From positions 9,027-59,381 of the forward strand of contig QHSI01000113.1 of the NCBI GenBank assembly GCA_003221515.1: a stretch of 50,355 nucleotides of DNA. The letters are read 5' to 3'. This document shows, in pieces, positions 1-7,027 of this stretch (the first letter of the stretch is position 1; each line of letters opens with the position of its first letter). A program made the position numbers and the translations under genes. The stretch is from Candidatus Rokuibacteriota bacterium. GTDB lineage: Bacteria > Methylomirabilota > Methylomirabilia > Rokubacteriales > CSP1-6. The notes beneath the pieces were generated by a model. It was not told the DNA's origin, made no database searches, and saw only the letters and a program-made list of their open reading frames with translations.

Positions 1-70
1 TGTCCGAAACGATGTACGAGCGCCCGGCGGCGTTCACTCCGGTGACGATCCGGCGAACTTTTCCTGGCAT
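1..70 (-). CDS. Cupin-domain protein, N-terminal part only
   Basis: Only the first 23 codons are in the window; the gene runs off the left edge. The start ATG (70-68) follows an AGGAGA ribosome binding site. The N-terminus MPGKVRRIVTGVNAAGRSYI resembles the opening of small single-domain cupins annotated beside MmgE/PrpD and CoA-transferase genes, but the metal-binding core is not visible. It is the last visible member of a minus-strand series that begins at 2702. The family is assigned from the N-terminal pattern alone, so it is tentative. Confidence 0.5.
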   Translation of the reverse strand, partial: MPGKVRRIVTGVNAAGRSYIVSD

Positions 71-87
71 GTCGGTTCTCCTATTTG

Positions 88-143
88 TAGCCGCGCCTCA
101 GCCGGGGGGGCTGCCCGCGACGACTTGCGGCGTGCACCTCCGG
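88..143. repeat. Dispersed hairpin repeat, copy A
   Basis: A segment of about 55 bp with conserved flanks (TAGCCGCGCCTC on the left, CCGCGACGACYTGCGGCG on the right) around a short stem-loop (99-103 pairing with 109-113). Near-identical flanks occur at 35696-35753, and a more diverged copy at 37517-37560. It lies between the broken AtuA-like gene and the cupin start. It looks like a REP-type intergenic element; no coding sequence is evident in it. Confidence 0.6.
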
Positions 144-155
144 AGGATCGCGCGG

Positions 156-374
156 TCAGGGGATCTCGACGTCGAACAGCGGCGCGTATTGCTGCGAGCC
201 GAAGAGATCGCTCTCGCCGCGGTCCGCGCCCAGCGGATAGGGCCCGATGTCGGCGCTGCCGGAATCGGCAACGATGAAATCGGGGCCCATGCCGCAGCCG
301 CGCTCGAAGCTGGCCTTCTCGAGCGGGGTCGTCCCGAGGTGGCCGGTCGGCGTGATGGTGCGGATCGTCTTCAC
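156..374 (-). pseudogene. AtuA-like (acyclic terpene utilisation family) gene, truncated
   Basis: The GTG start at 374 lies 4 nt past the stop of the MmgE/PrpD gene, so the two are translationally coupled. The first 55 or so residues match the usual opening of AtuA-family proteins: an early TPTGHLG, then PDFIVADSGSADIGPYPLGA. AtuA proteins are normally about 400-450 residues, whereas this frame stops after 72, with an unrelated-looking tail ending PLFDVEIP. The tail could be the original C-terminus joined by an internal deletion, or out-of-register junk. A functional 72-residue product is unlikely. Dispersed repeat copy A follows directly downstream. The family call is moderate; the truncation is plain from the length. 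Confidence 0.6.
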
Positions 375-378
375 GCGC

Positions 379-1776
379 TCACGCCTTCTTCAGCGTCAGT
401 CGCACCAGCGCGTCCGCGCGGGCCTGTCGGTCGAGATCGCGGCACGTGGTGATGATCTCCTCGAACTGCGCCGCCGGGATCGGCAACCCAGGAATGACCT
501 CGCGGATGCGGCGCGTCTCCTCGGCGAAGTCCCAGATGAACTCGCGCCCGGTGGACTGCTTCGTGTAGCTCTTGCCGTCCTTCGTGAAGATCGTGATGCG
601 CGGGCCGAAGAGCGTCATCTCGTGCGAGGGGATCAGCTTCACATGCTTCATGAGGTCGAGCACCTCGGGCGGCTCGCCGGCGCCCGTCGGATCGACGTTG
701 GCCTTCAGCACGGGGAAGCCGCGCTTCACGACCGCGTACGCCGAGTAGTACGCGGTGCCACCTGGCTTCCATTCCAGATCTTCACGCCGGCTCGGGAAGG
801 CCGGGCTCGGATACTGCGTCTCCAGCCAGTTCACCACCGCCTCGATGCGGTCGACGTTCTCGGGCTTGATGTCGTGCTCGCGGCACAAGGCCGCCGTCAC
901 GTCGATGTGGGCGATGTTGTAGCCGGCCGTCGAGTAGATCCGGTAGAGCGTCTCGAGGAATATCCACTCGCGGCCCAGCGCGGCCGTGATCTTGTCGAGG
1001 CTCGTCCTCGTGTCGCCCACGAAGCTGTAGGTGAGCTGGCCCCGGTTGTTGCCGGCGTACGCGTGATAGAAGCCGGCGTCGCCCTCGAGCACGGTCTCGC
1101 CGCCGACGTGGCCCTGTTTCGCCAGCGCGACCGCGAGCATCGCGTTGCGCACCGCGCCGCCCTCGCGCAGCGCGCGGCCGCCGCTGCGCGCGCCCTCGAG
1201 GTTGCCGGCGGCCAGGCTCGCGCAGAGCGCGATCGTGCTGTTCAGCTGCTCCTCGGTGAAGCGCAGCATCTTCGCGGCGGCGATGGCGGGACCGAAGATG
1301 CCGAACACGACCCCGGCGTGGAAGCCGCGCGACATCACCGTGGGGATGAAATCGGCGGCCAGCCGCTCCATCACCTCGTAGCCGGCGGCCAGCGCGGTGA
1401 TGAAGTCGCGTCCCGAGGCGGAGCTGGCTTCCGCCCCGACGAAGGCACCGGGGATGATGCTGGTGCCCGGGTGCGTCAGCATGCGGAACGTGTCCCACTT
1501 GCCCCCGGCCATCGCCATCTCGGCGTTGGCGAACGCGGCCCCGCCCTTCGTGACCTTGGCGCCGTCCACCATGATCGTGGCGCCGCTGCGCACGCCGGCT
1601 TCTTCGTCGGTGACGAGCTTCACCGCCTGCTGGCCGCCCGGCGTCAGCGACCCCAGCAGCGCCGACGCCAGGCCCTGCAGCGTCAGGCCCTTGGCACGGT
1701 CGACGACCGCCGGCGGCAGGTCTTCGTACCGCAGGCCGGCGACCCACTGCGCGAGCTGGCGGCTGAGCGAAGGCAT
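379..1776 (-). CDS. MmgE/PrpD family protein
   Basis: A 465-residue protein, the normal length for the MmgE/PrpD family (2-methylcitrate dehydratase, cis-aconitate decarboxylase and relatives). The N-terminal all-helical domain starts with a LAQWVAGLRYEDLPPAVVDR-type helix. It carries the family stretch THPGTSIIPGA (around residues 101-111) and the glycine-rich ALAAGYEVMERLAA region. The C-terminal half contains YNIAHIDV and the segment with SRREDLEW. Family members dehydrate or isomerise small carboxylic acids in the cytoplasm; the substrate cannot be told here. Its ATG overlaps the stop of the upstream aldolase gene by 1 nt (TGATG), and the broken AtuA-like gene follows 4 nt later, so all three form one transcript. 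The pairing with a class I aldolase suggests breakdown of a branched or tricarboxylic acid. Confidence 0.88.
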   Translation of the reverse strand: MPSLSRQLAQWVAGLRYEDLPPAVVDRAKGLTLQGLASALLGSLTPGGQQAVKLVTDEEAGVRSGATIMVDGAKVTKGGAAFANAEMAMAGGKWDTFRMLTHPGTSIIPGAFVGAEASSASGRDFITALAAGYEVMERLAADFIPTVMSRGFHAGVVFGIFGPAIAAAKMLRFTEEQLNSTIALCASLAAGNLEGARSGGRALREGGAVRNAMLAVALAKQGHVGGETVLEGDAGFYHAYAGNNRGQLTYSFVGDTRTSLDKITAALGREWIFLETLYRIYSTAGYNIAHIDVTAALCREHDIKPENVDRIEAVVNWLETQYPSPAFPSRREDLEWKPGGTAYYSAYAVVKRGFPVLKANVDPTGAGEPPEVLDLMKHVKLIPSHEMTLFGPRITIFTKDGKSYTKQSTGREFIWDFAEETRRIREVIPGLPIPAAQFEEIITTCRDLDRQARADALVRLTLKKA

Positions 1777-2702
1777 CAGCGCGCCGCCAGCCCGGGCATC
1801 GTGAACTTCTGCCGGTCGAGCTCGCCGACCAGCGCGCTCGATTGGGCCGAGGTGAGCGCCACCAGCGGCGGGCGCACCGTAGCCCAGCTCACGTCACGCC
1901 CGTGATGCGCGATCGCGGCCTTGAGCGCCGGGATCATCGGGAACTTCTGGAAGATCCCGCGGATCACGTCCAGTCGCGCCTGCTGCGCGTCGGCGTCGGC
2001 GTGCTTCCACGTGTCGAAGAGGTGTGCGATCGGGCCGGGGTTGACGTTGGCGGTCGCGCTGATGCAGCCGGCGCCGCCGTTGCGCATGTTCTGGAGCAGG
2101 AACGTCTCGGAGCCGGCGAACACGTCGAAGCCCGACGTCCCGAACGCGTCGATGAACGCCTTGGTGTTGTTCCAGTCGCCGCCGCTGTCCTTCATGCCGG
2201 CGATCTGGGCGGGATACTTCGCGAGCAGGCGCTCGACGACCCCGAGCGTGATCGGCACCTGCGCGACCGGCGGGATGTGGTAGACGTACACGCGCAGGCG
2301 CGACTCGCCCACGCGCTCGATCACCTCCGCGAAGCTCCGGAAGAGCCCGTCGTCGCTCAGGCCCTTGTAGTAGAACGGCGGCAGCATCAGCACCCCGCCG
2401 CAGCCCACCTTCATCGCGTGCGCGGTCAGGCGGACCGAGTCGGGCAGCGCGCAGCAGCCGGTGCCCGGCATCATCCGCGCCGGATCGAGCCCCGCGGCGA
2501 CCAGACGGTCGAGCAGCTCGATCTTCTCCTCGACCGAGAGCGAGTTCGCCTCGGAGTTCGTGCCGAAGACGGCCAGACCGACGTTCTGGGACAGGAGCCA
2601 GCGGCACTGGCGCACGAAGCGCTCGGGATCCGTCGCCAAGTCCGCCGCGAAGGGTGTCACGACCGGGGAGAGCACGCCCTTGATGCGATGGTGGTCGGTC
2701 AC
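1776..2702 (-). CDS. Dihydrodipicolinate synthase/N-acetylneuraminate lyase family aldolase
   Basis: A class I aldolase of 308 residues that forms a Schiff base with pyruvate or a related 2-oxoacid. Key elements are visible: the GTNSE loop (47-51, in place of GTTGE), the tyrosine of YVYHIPP (Y141) and the Schiff-base lysine in AGMKDSGGDW (K171). The start is the GTG at 2702-2700, preceded by GGAGG; the longer upstream open frame runs antisense to a real gene and is ignored. Because it sits first in an operon with MmgE/PrpD and an AtuA-like gene, it is more likely a catabolic 2-oxoacid lyase than the lysine-pathway DapA. The exact substrate is unknown. Confidence 0.88.
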   Translation of the reverse strand: MTDHHRIKGVLSPVVTPFAADLATDPERFVRQCRWLLSQNVGLAVFGTNSEANSLSVEEKIELLDRLVAAGLDPARMMPGTGCCALPDSVRLTAHAMKVGCGGVLMLPPFYYKGLSDDGLFRSFAEVIERVGESRLRVYVYHIPPVAQVPITLGVVERLLAKYPAQIAGMKDSGGDWNNTKAFIDAFGTSGFDVFAGSETFLLQNMRNGGAGCISATANVNPGPIAHLFDTWKHADADAQQARLDVIRGIFQKFPMIPALKAAIAHHGRDVSWATVRPPLVALTSAQSSALVGELDRQKFTMPGLAAR

Positions 2703-2748
2703 GATATGGCCTCCTGTCGGGGCGGGGCGCGGGGCCCGGCCGTCTGCC

Positions 2749-2766
2749 CGACAGGATATACTGTCG
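2749..2766. promoter_or_regulatory. Inverted repeat overlapping a -10 element in a divergent promoter region
   Basis: CGACAGGATATACTGTCG is a perfect 6-bp inverted repeat with a 6-bp spacer. The spacer contains a TATACT -10-like hexamer (2757-2762) for the plus-strand DUF4129/MoxR operon, whose ATG is only 12 nt further on. The site lies in the 72-bp gap between two divergent operons. An operator role is inference. Confidence 0.4.
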
Positions 2767-2774
2767 CACCCCCG

Positions 2775-3689
2775 ATGAGACGGATGACGATTCCAGGCGC
2801 CGCGGTCGTCGCTGGCGCGGGCCTCCTCCTCGCGCTCGTCGCCCTGCTCGCCGCCCCGCGCTCGTCCGACGAGCTGCCCGCCGTCCGGCTGCGCGTCGAG
2901 GTGCCGGACTCGCTGCTCCTGGCGAGCGGCATCGCCTTCGCGCTCGCCGCGCTCATCGTGCTGGGGATCTCGCTCTCGCGCGACCGCCGCCGCCAGGAGG
3001 CGGAGCTGCTCGCGCGCGAGGAAGAGCCGTCGAAGCTTCCGTGGTGGCTCCAGGGGCTCGTCCGGATGCTGCCGCTCGTGCCGCTCATCGCGAGCCTCAT
3101 CATCTTCTCGTTCGGGTGGCAGTACGTCGAGGGATCGCTGCTCGCGTGGCGTCGCTTCATGCTGCCCGCCGATCCCAGCGCCCTGGACGCCGAGACTCCA
3201 GAGCTCTCGCTCCCACTGGTCGGGTGGCTCCTGGGAACGCTGGCGCTGCTGGCCGGGCTCGCGACGCTGGGCGTGGCGGCGCTGCTGCTCTTCGCCGAGC
3301 GCATCGCGCGGTGGTGGGAGGGGACCAGCGGCCCGTCGGAGGCCCGGCCGCTCACCGAGGCCGTCGACGAGAGCCTCGAGGATCTCGCCGCCGAGCCCGA
3401 CGCTCGTGTGGCGATCATCAAGTGCTACCGGCGCTTCGAGCGGGTGGCGGCGCGCGCGCGGGTGCCCCGCGCGCCCTGGCAGACCGCCGACGAGTTCATG
3501 CGCGAGATCCTCGACCGCCTCGCGCTCCCGCCACGCGCGGTGGATCGGCTCACACGACTGTTCGAGCTCGCGCGGTTCAGCCTGCACCCGCTCGAGTCGC
3601 CCGAGCGCGACCACGCGCGCGCCTGCCTCGAGGAGATCCGAGAAGCGCTCGAGCGCGAAGCGGAGGAGGCACGCGTTGGCCTCGCCTGA
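2775..3689 (+). CDS. Membrane protein with C-terminal DUF4129 domain
   Basis: A 304-residue protein with a first TM segment at about residues 8-28, a second around 50-70, further hydrophobic segments near 100-115 and 155-180, then a soluble C-terminal domain. That domain, from RVAIIKCYRRFERVAA through PWQTADEFMREIL to LFELARFS, is the DUF4129 signature. DUF4129 proteins accompany MoxR ATPases and DUF58 proteins, often with transglutaminases. The ATG at 2775 has no clear ribosome binding site and lies just downstream of a TATACT element, which fits a leaderless or near-leaderless mRNA. It is the first gene of a five-gene operon. Its biochemical role is not known. Confidence 0.8.
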   Translation: MRRMTIPGAAVVAGAGLLLALVALLAAPRSSDELPAVRLRVEVPDSLLLASGIAFALAALIVLGISLSRDRRRQEAELLAREEEPSKLPWWLQGLVRMLPLVPLIASLIIFSFGWQYVEGSLLAWRRFMLPADPSALDAETPELSLPLVGWLLGTLALLAGLATLGVAALLLFAERIARWWEGTSGPSEARPLTEAVDESLEDLAAEPDARVAIIKCYRRFERVAARARVPRAPWQTADEFMREILDRLALPPRAVDRLTRLFELARFSLHPLESPERDHARACLEEIREALEREAEEARVGLA

Positions 3690-4140
3690 GCCGAGCCGGA
3701 TGGCGGCCGTCGCCGGCGTGCTCGTGGTCGTTGCCGCGCTCGTCACCGCCGTCTCGCTGATCGAGTTCCTGGTCGCGAGCCCCTACCGGGCGGGGGCGAC
3801 GCGCCTCGTCGGCGCGGTCGTGCTGGCGCTCGCCGTGTTCCGCGTCCGGACCGTGATCGGCGCGTTCATCGAGCGTCCGTCGCGATGGGGCGGGGGAGCT
3901 CGGGCGCTGCTCCCGCACGTGTCCGATACGCGCTTCGAGCGCTATCACGAGGAGATCAAGTTCAGCGCGCGGAGCCAGTCCTACTTCGACCACATGCTCT
4001 GGCCGAAGCTCGTCGAGCTCTCGCGCGCCGGGGGCGCGTCGACGAAACCGCTCGACAAGCCGCCGGGCCGCTCGTTCGGCCGCGGCCCCTCGCTCGCCGC
4101 GCTGGGCCGGCTCATCGCCTCGCTGGAGCCGCGCCGGTGA
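3676..4140 (+). CDS. Small two-TM membrane protein of the MoxR operon
   Basis: A frame of 154 residues with two hydrophobic segments (roughly residues 10-35 and 43-60) followed by a soluble tail containing HEEIKFSARSQSYFDHMLW. The tail may contact the MoxR ATPase encoded next. I chose the TTG at 3676 because GGAGGAGG sits 6 nt before it; this gives a 14-nt overlap with the preceding gene. ATG at 3700 is the alternative start. Its stop overlaps the GTG of the MoxR gene. I do not recognise a named family, but similar small proteins are common between DUF4129 and MoxR genes. Confidence 0.7.
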   Translation: MASPEPSRMAAVAGVLVVVAALVTAVSLIEFLVASPYRAGATRLVGAVVLALAVFRVRTVIGAFIERPSRWGGGARALLPHVSDTRFERYHEEIKFSARSQSYFDHMLWPKLVELSRAGGASTKPLDKPPGRSFGRGPSLAALGRLIASLEPRR

Positions 4141-5093
4141 AGGTCGGTCGGGTCACCGAGCGCAGCCGCGAGATCCTCGACACACTGGCCCGCGTCATCG
4201 TCGGCAAGGGCGACGTCCTCGAGCGCATCCTCGCCGGTATCCTCGCGAACGGCCACGTGCTGATCGAAGACTATCCGGGCCTCGCCAAGACCCTGATCGC
4301 TCGCCTGTTCGCGCAGGCGCTGGACCTGTCCTTCAAGCGCCTGCAGTGCACGCCCGATCTGTTGCCCGCCGACGTCACCGGGAGCTTTCTGTTCGATCAG
4401 CGCGAGGCCAAGTTCGAGTTTCGCCCGGGGCCGGTGTTCACGCACCTCTTGCTGGTCGACGAGATCAACCGGGCGACGCCCAAGACCCAGGCCGCGCTGT
4501 TGGAGGCGATGCAGGAGGCGCAGGTGACCGTGGAAGGAGAGTCGTTCCGGCTCGATCCGCCCTTCCTGGTCATCGCGACGCAGAACCCGATCGAGCTCGA
4601 GGGCACGTATCCGCTGCCGGAAGCACAGCTCGACCGGTTCCTGATCCGCGTGGCGATCGGCTACCCGAACGCCGACGAGGAGCGGCAGATCCTCGAGCGG
4701 CGGCGCGGGCGGCGCCAGGACGACGTCGAGGTCGGCGCTGTCGTGCCCCGCGCCGAGGTCTTGGGCATGCAGCAGGCGCTCGAGGACGTGTTCGTCGCCG
4801 ACGTCGTCATGCAGTACGTGGTCGATCTGGTTCAGGCGACCCGCGCCGACCATCGCGTGGCGCTCGGCGCCTCCCCGCGGGGCGCGCTGGCCCTGCTGAA
4901 GCTCGCGCGCGCCTTCGCCGCGCTGCGAGGGCGCGACTTCGTCACGCCCGACGACGTGAAGGCCATGGCCGGGCCCGCGCTCGCCCACCGGCTGATTCTG
5001 CAGCCCGAGCTCTGGGTGACGAAGCTGTCGCCCGCCCAGGTCGTGAGCGATCTGCTGACGCAGGTCCCCGCGCCGACGACCGAGGGCCGGTGA
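4137..5093 (+). CDS. MoxR family AAA+ ATPase
   Basis: A 318-residue ATPase, the usual MoxR length. Walker A is in EDYPGLAKT, Walker B in LLLVDEINRA, and sensor 1 in VIATQNPIE followed by the family stretch EGTYPLPEAQLDRFL. A C-terminal lid domain ends near LLTQVP. MoxR ATPases act as chaperone-like unfoldases that assemble or activate partner proteins, usually with VWA/DUF58 proteins such as the one encoded next. Its GTG start (4137) overlaps the previous stop, and its own stop overlaps the next GTG, giving tight coupling. The client here is unknown. Confidence 0.93.
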   Translation: MKVGRVTERSREILDTLARVIVGKGDVLERILAGILANGHVLIEDYPGLAKTLIARLFAQALDLSFKRLQCTPDLLPADVTGSFLFDQREAKFEFRPGPVFTHLLLVDEINRATPKTQAALLEAMQEAQVTVEGESFRLDPPFLVIATQNPIELEGTYPLPEAQLDRFLIRVAIGYPNADEERQILERRRGRRQDDVEVGAVVPRAEVLGMQQALEDVFVADVVMQYVVDLVQATRADHRVALGASPRGALALLKLARAFAALRGRDFVTPDDVKAMAGPALAHRLILQPELWVTKLSPAQVVSDLLTQVPAPTTEGR

Positions 5094-6367
5094 CGACGCG
5101 CCTCACCCCGCTCGCGCTGTCGATCACCACGGTCGGCGCGTGGGGGCTCGTCCTCGCGGTGTTCTCGGGCCGGGCCGAGCTGGTCGTCGTCGTCGTGCCG
5201 GTGCTGCTGGCCCTCCTGGTGACCGCGCGCGCTCCGGCGACGCCCGACTGGTCGATCGCCCACGCGATCTCGTCCGCGCGCGTCTTCGAGGGCGAGCGGG
5301 TCATGGTGACGGTGACCGTGGTCGCCGGTGAGCCGGTCGCGCTGCTGGAACTGTTCGAGCCGCTGCCGTCGGGCCTCAGGGTCGTCAGCGGCCACAACCG
5401 CGGGCTCTTCACGCTCGCCCGGGGACAGCGCGTCGAGTGGAAGTACGAGGTCGAGTGTGTCCGTCGCGGCCGCGTGAGCCTCGGCACCATGCACGCGCGC
5501 TGCTGGGACCGCGCTGGCCTTCACGCCGGCGAGACGGCGATGTGCGCCCCGTGGCAGCTGCGCGTGTACCCGAGCGTGCTTCCGTTGCGCCGTCTGCCCG
5601 GTCCGCGGCGGACCCAGAGCTCGGTCGGCAATTACGTGGCGCCGGCGGTCGGCGAGGGGATCGAGCCCGGCGACATCAGGGCGTTCGTCCCCGGCGATCG
5701 GATCCGCCACGTGAACTGGCGCGCCTCGCTCCGGTTCCGGCGCCTCTTCGTCACGCAATACCATCTCGAGCGCAACGCCGACGTGATCCTGATGCTCGAC
5801 ACGCTCGCCGAAGCCGGCGCGGCGCCCGACACCACCGTCGACGCCTCGATCCGGGCGGCGGCGGCGCTCGCGACGGCGTACCTGGCCCGGAAGGATCGCG
5901 TCGGCCTCATCGAGTACTGCGGACCGTTCCGCTGGGTGCGCCCGGATTCGGGGCGCGCGCACCACGAGCGGTTGCTGGAAGCGCTGCTCCGGGCCGACGT
6001 GATGTTCAGCTACGTGACCCAGGAGGTCGCGCTCGTCCCGCGACGCGTGCTGCCGCCCCAGGCCCTCGTAATCGCGATCAGCCCGCTCCTCGACGCGCGC
6101 TTCGAGAAGGCCGTGGTCGATCTGGCGGCGCGCGGCTTCGACGTCGCGGTGCTGAGCCCGTCGCCGATCCCGCTGGTCCGGCGCGCGCGCCGCGCCTCGA
6201 CCAGCGTCGACCTCGCGTGCCGGCTGTGGACGCTCGAGCGCACTGCCCGCGCCGAGGCGCTGCGCCGCCTCGGGATCGCGATCGTCGAGTGGGATCCGGC
6301 GGAGCCGTTGCAGGCGGCGCTCGTCGGGCTCACCGGGGCGCGGCGCCGCCGCGCGGCGGCGCGCTGA
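5090..6367 (+). CDS. DUF58 domain-containing protein
   Basis: A 425-residue protein with two N-terminal hydrophobic segments (about 8-25 and 30-45), then a beta-rich region. The DUF58 hallmark EPGDIRAFVPGDRIRHVNWR follows, then a von Willebrand-like fold (DVILMLDTLAEAG, with the first metal-site aspartate). DUF58 proteins are the standard MoxR partners, linked to envelope or cell-surface assembly. The start is the GTG at 5090, overlapping the MoxR stop (GTGA). Position and domains together make the assignment secure; the process served by the operon is not evident. Confidence 0.9.
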   Translation: MTTRLTPLALSITTVGAWGLVLAVFSGRAELVVVVVPVLLALLVTARAPATPDWSIAHAISSARVFEGERVMVTVTVVAGEPVALLELFEPLPSGLRVVSGHNRGLFTLARGQRVEWKYEVECVRRGRVSLGTMHARCWDRAGLHAGETAMCAPWQLRVYPSVLPLRRLPGPRRTQSSVGNYVAPAVGEGIEPGDIRAFVPGDRIRHVNWRASLRFRRLFVTQYHLERNADVILMLDTLAEAGAAPDTTVDASIRAAAALATAYLARKDRVGLIEYCGPFRWVRPDSGRAHHERLLEALLRADVMFSYVTQEVALVPRRVLPPQALVIAISPLLDARFEKAVVDLAARGFDVAVLSPSPIPLVRRARRASTSVDLACRLWTLERTARAEALRRLGIAIVEWDPAEPLQAALVGLTGARRRRAAAR

Positions 6368-6369
6368 CG

Positions 6370-6867
6370 ATGCGTCACCTCACGGCCATGCTCGCCTGCG
6401 CGCTCGTCGGCTACCCGCTGCTGATCGCGCCCGCGACCTCGGTGCTGACGCTCGGCGTCGTGGCGCTGGCGCTGTGCGGGCTCGGCGTCCTGCTCGGCAT
6501 GCCGCTGGTGGTTGGGGGCGCCGTGGTCGCGCTCGGCGAATACGCGCTAGCGCTCTGGCTCGCGGGCTCCCCGCCGCGGCTCGTCGGCGCCGCGCTGTTC
6601 GGCGTTGGTGTCACGGTGCTGCTTCAGACCGCGGACTTCGGGTGGCGCGCCCGGCGTGCCACGCTCGGTCCCGGAGTCGTAGCCTCGCAGATCAGATACT
6701 GGGCCCTGTTCGGCGCCGTCGCGGGGGCGACGGCGCTCGTCGCGATCGGCGTCGCGAGCGCGGCCAGCGCCTCGGTGCGGGTGCCCTGGGCGCCGGCCCT
6801 GGCCACCGTCGGTGCGGCGCTCGCGCTGGTGGCCGTCGCGTTCGCCGTTCGCCGCCCCGAGCGCTGA
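6370..6867 (+). CDS. Polytopic membrane protein, last gene of the MoxR operon
   Basis: A 165-residue, almost wholly hydrophobic protein with five or so predicted TM helices (around 5-25, 27-45, 47-75, 112-130, 140-158). It begins 2 nt after the DUF58 stop and so is cotranscribed. I do not recognise a family. A role in anchoring or assembling the MoxR/DUF58 complex is guesswork from position only. The 160 bp after it hold no gene. Confidence 0.65.
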   Translation: MRHLTAMLACALVGYPLLIAPATSVLTLGVVALALCGLGVLLGMPLVVGGAVVALGEYALALWLAGSPPRLVGAALFGVGVTVLLQTADFGWRARRATLGPGVVASQIRYWALFGAVAGATALVAIGVASAASASVRVPWAPALATVGAALALVAVAFAVRRPER

Positions 6868-7027
6868 GCCGCAGATCGCGCGCCCGCGCGAATCCGTCGA
6901 CCTCGGCGGCACTCTCCATCGGGCGCCGCGCGGAACGTCTTTCTCGCTAGGTCGGCGAACGACTGTCACGTTAAGCTGAAAATCTATCCCGCACCCGCGG
7001 GGCGCCCGTCGATTCTGGAGGCCGGTG

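Noticed and set aside
247-1905. Long plus-strand open frame of about 550 codons opposite MmgE/PrpD
   Set aside because: High-GC antisense shadow rich in Arg/Ala/Gly with no recognisable motif; the minus strand has a full-length family protein.
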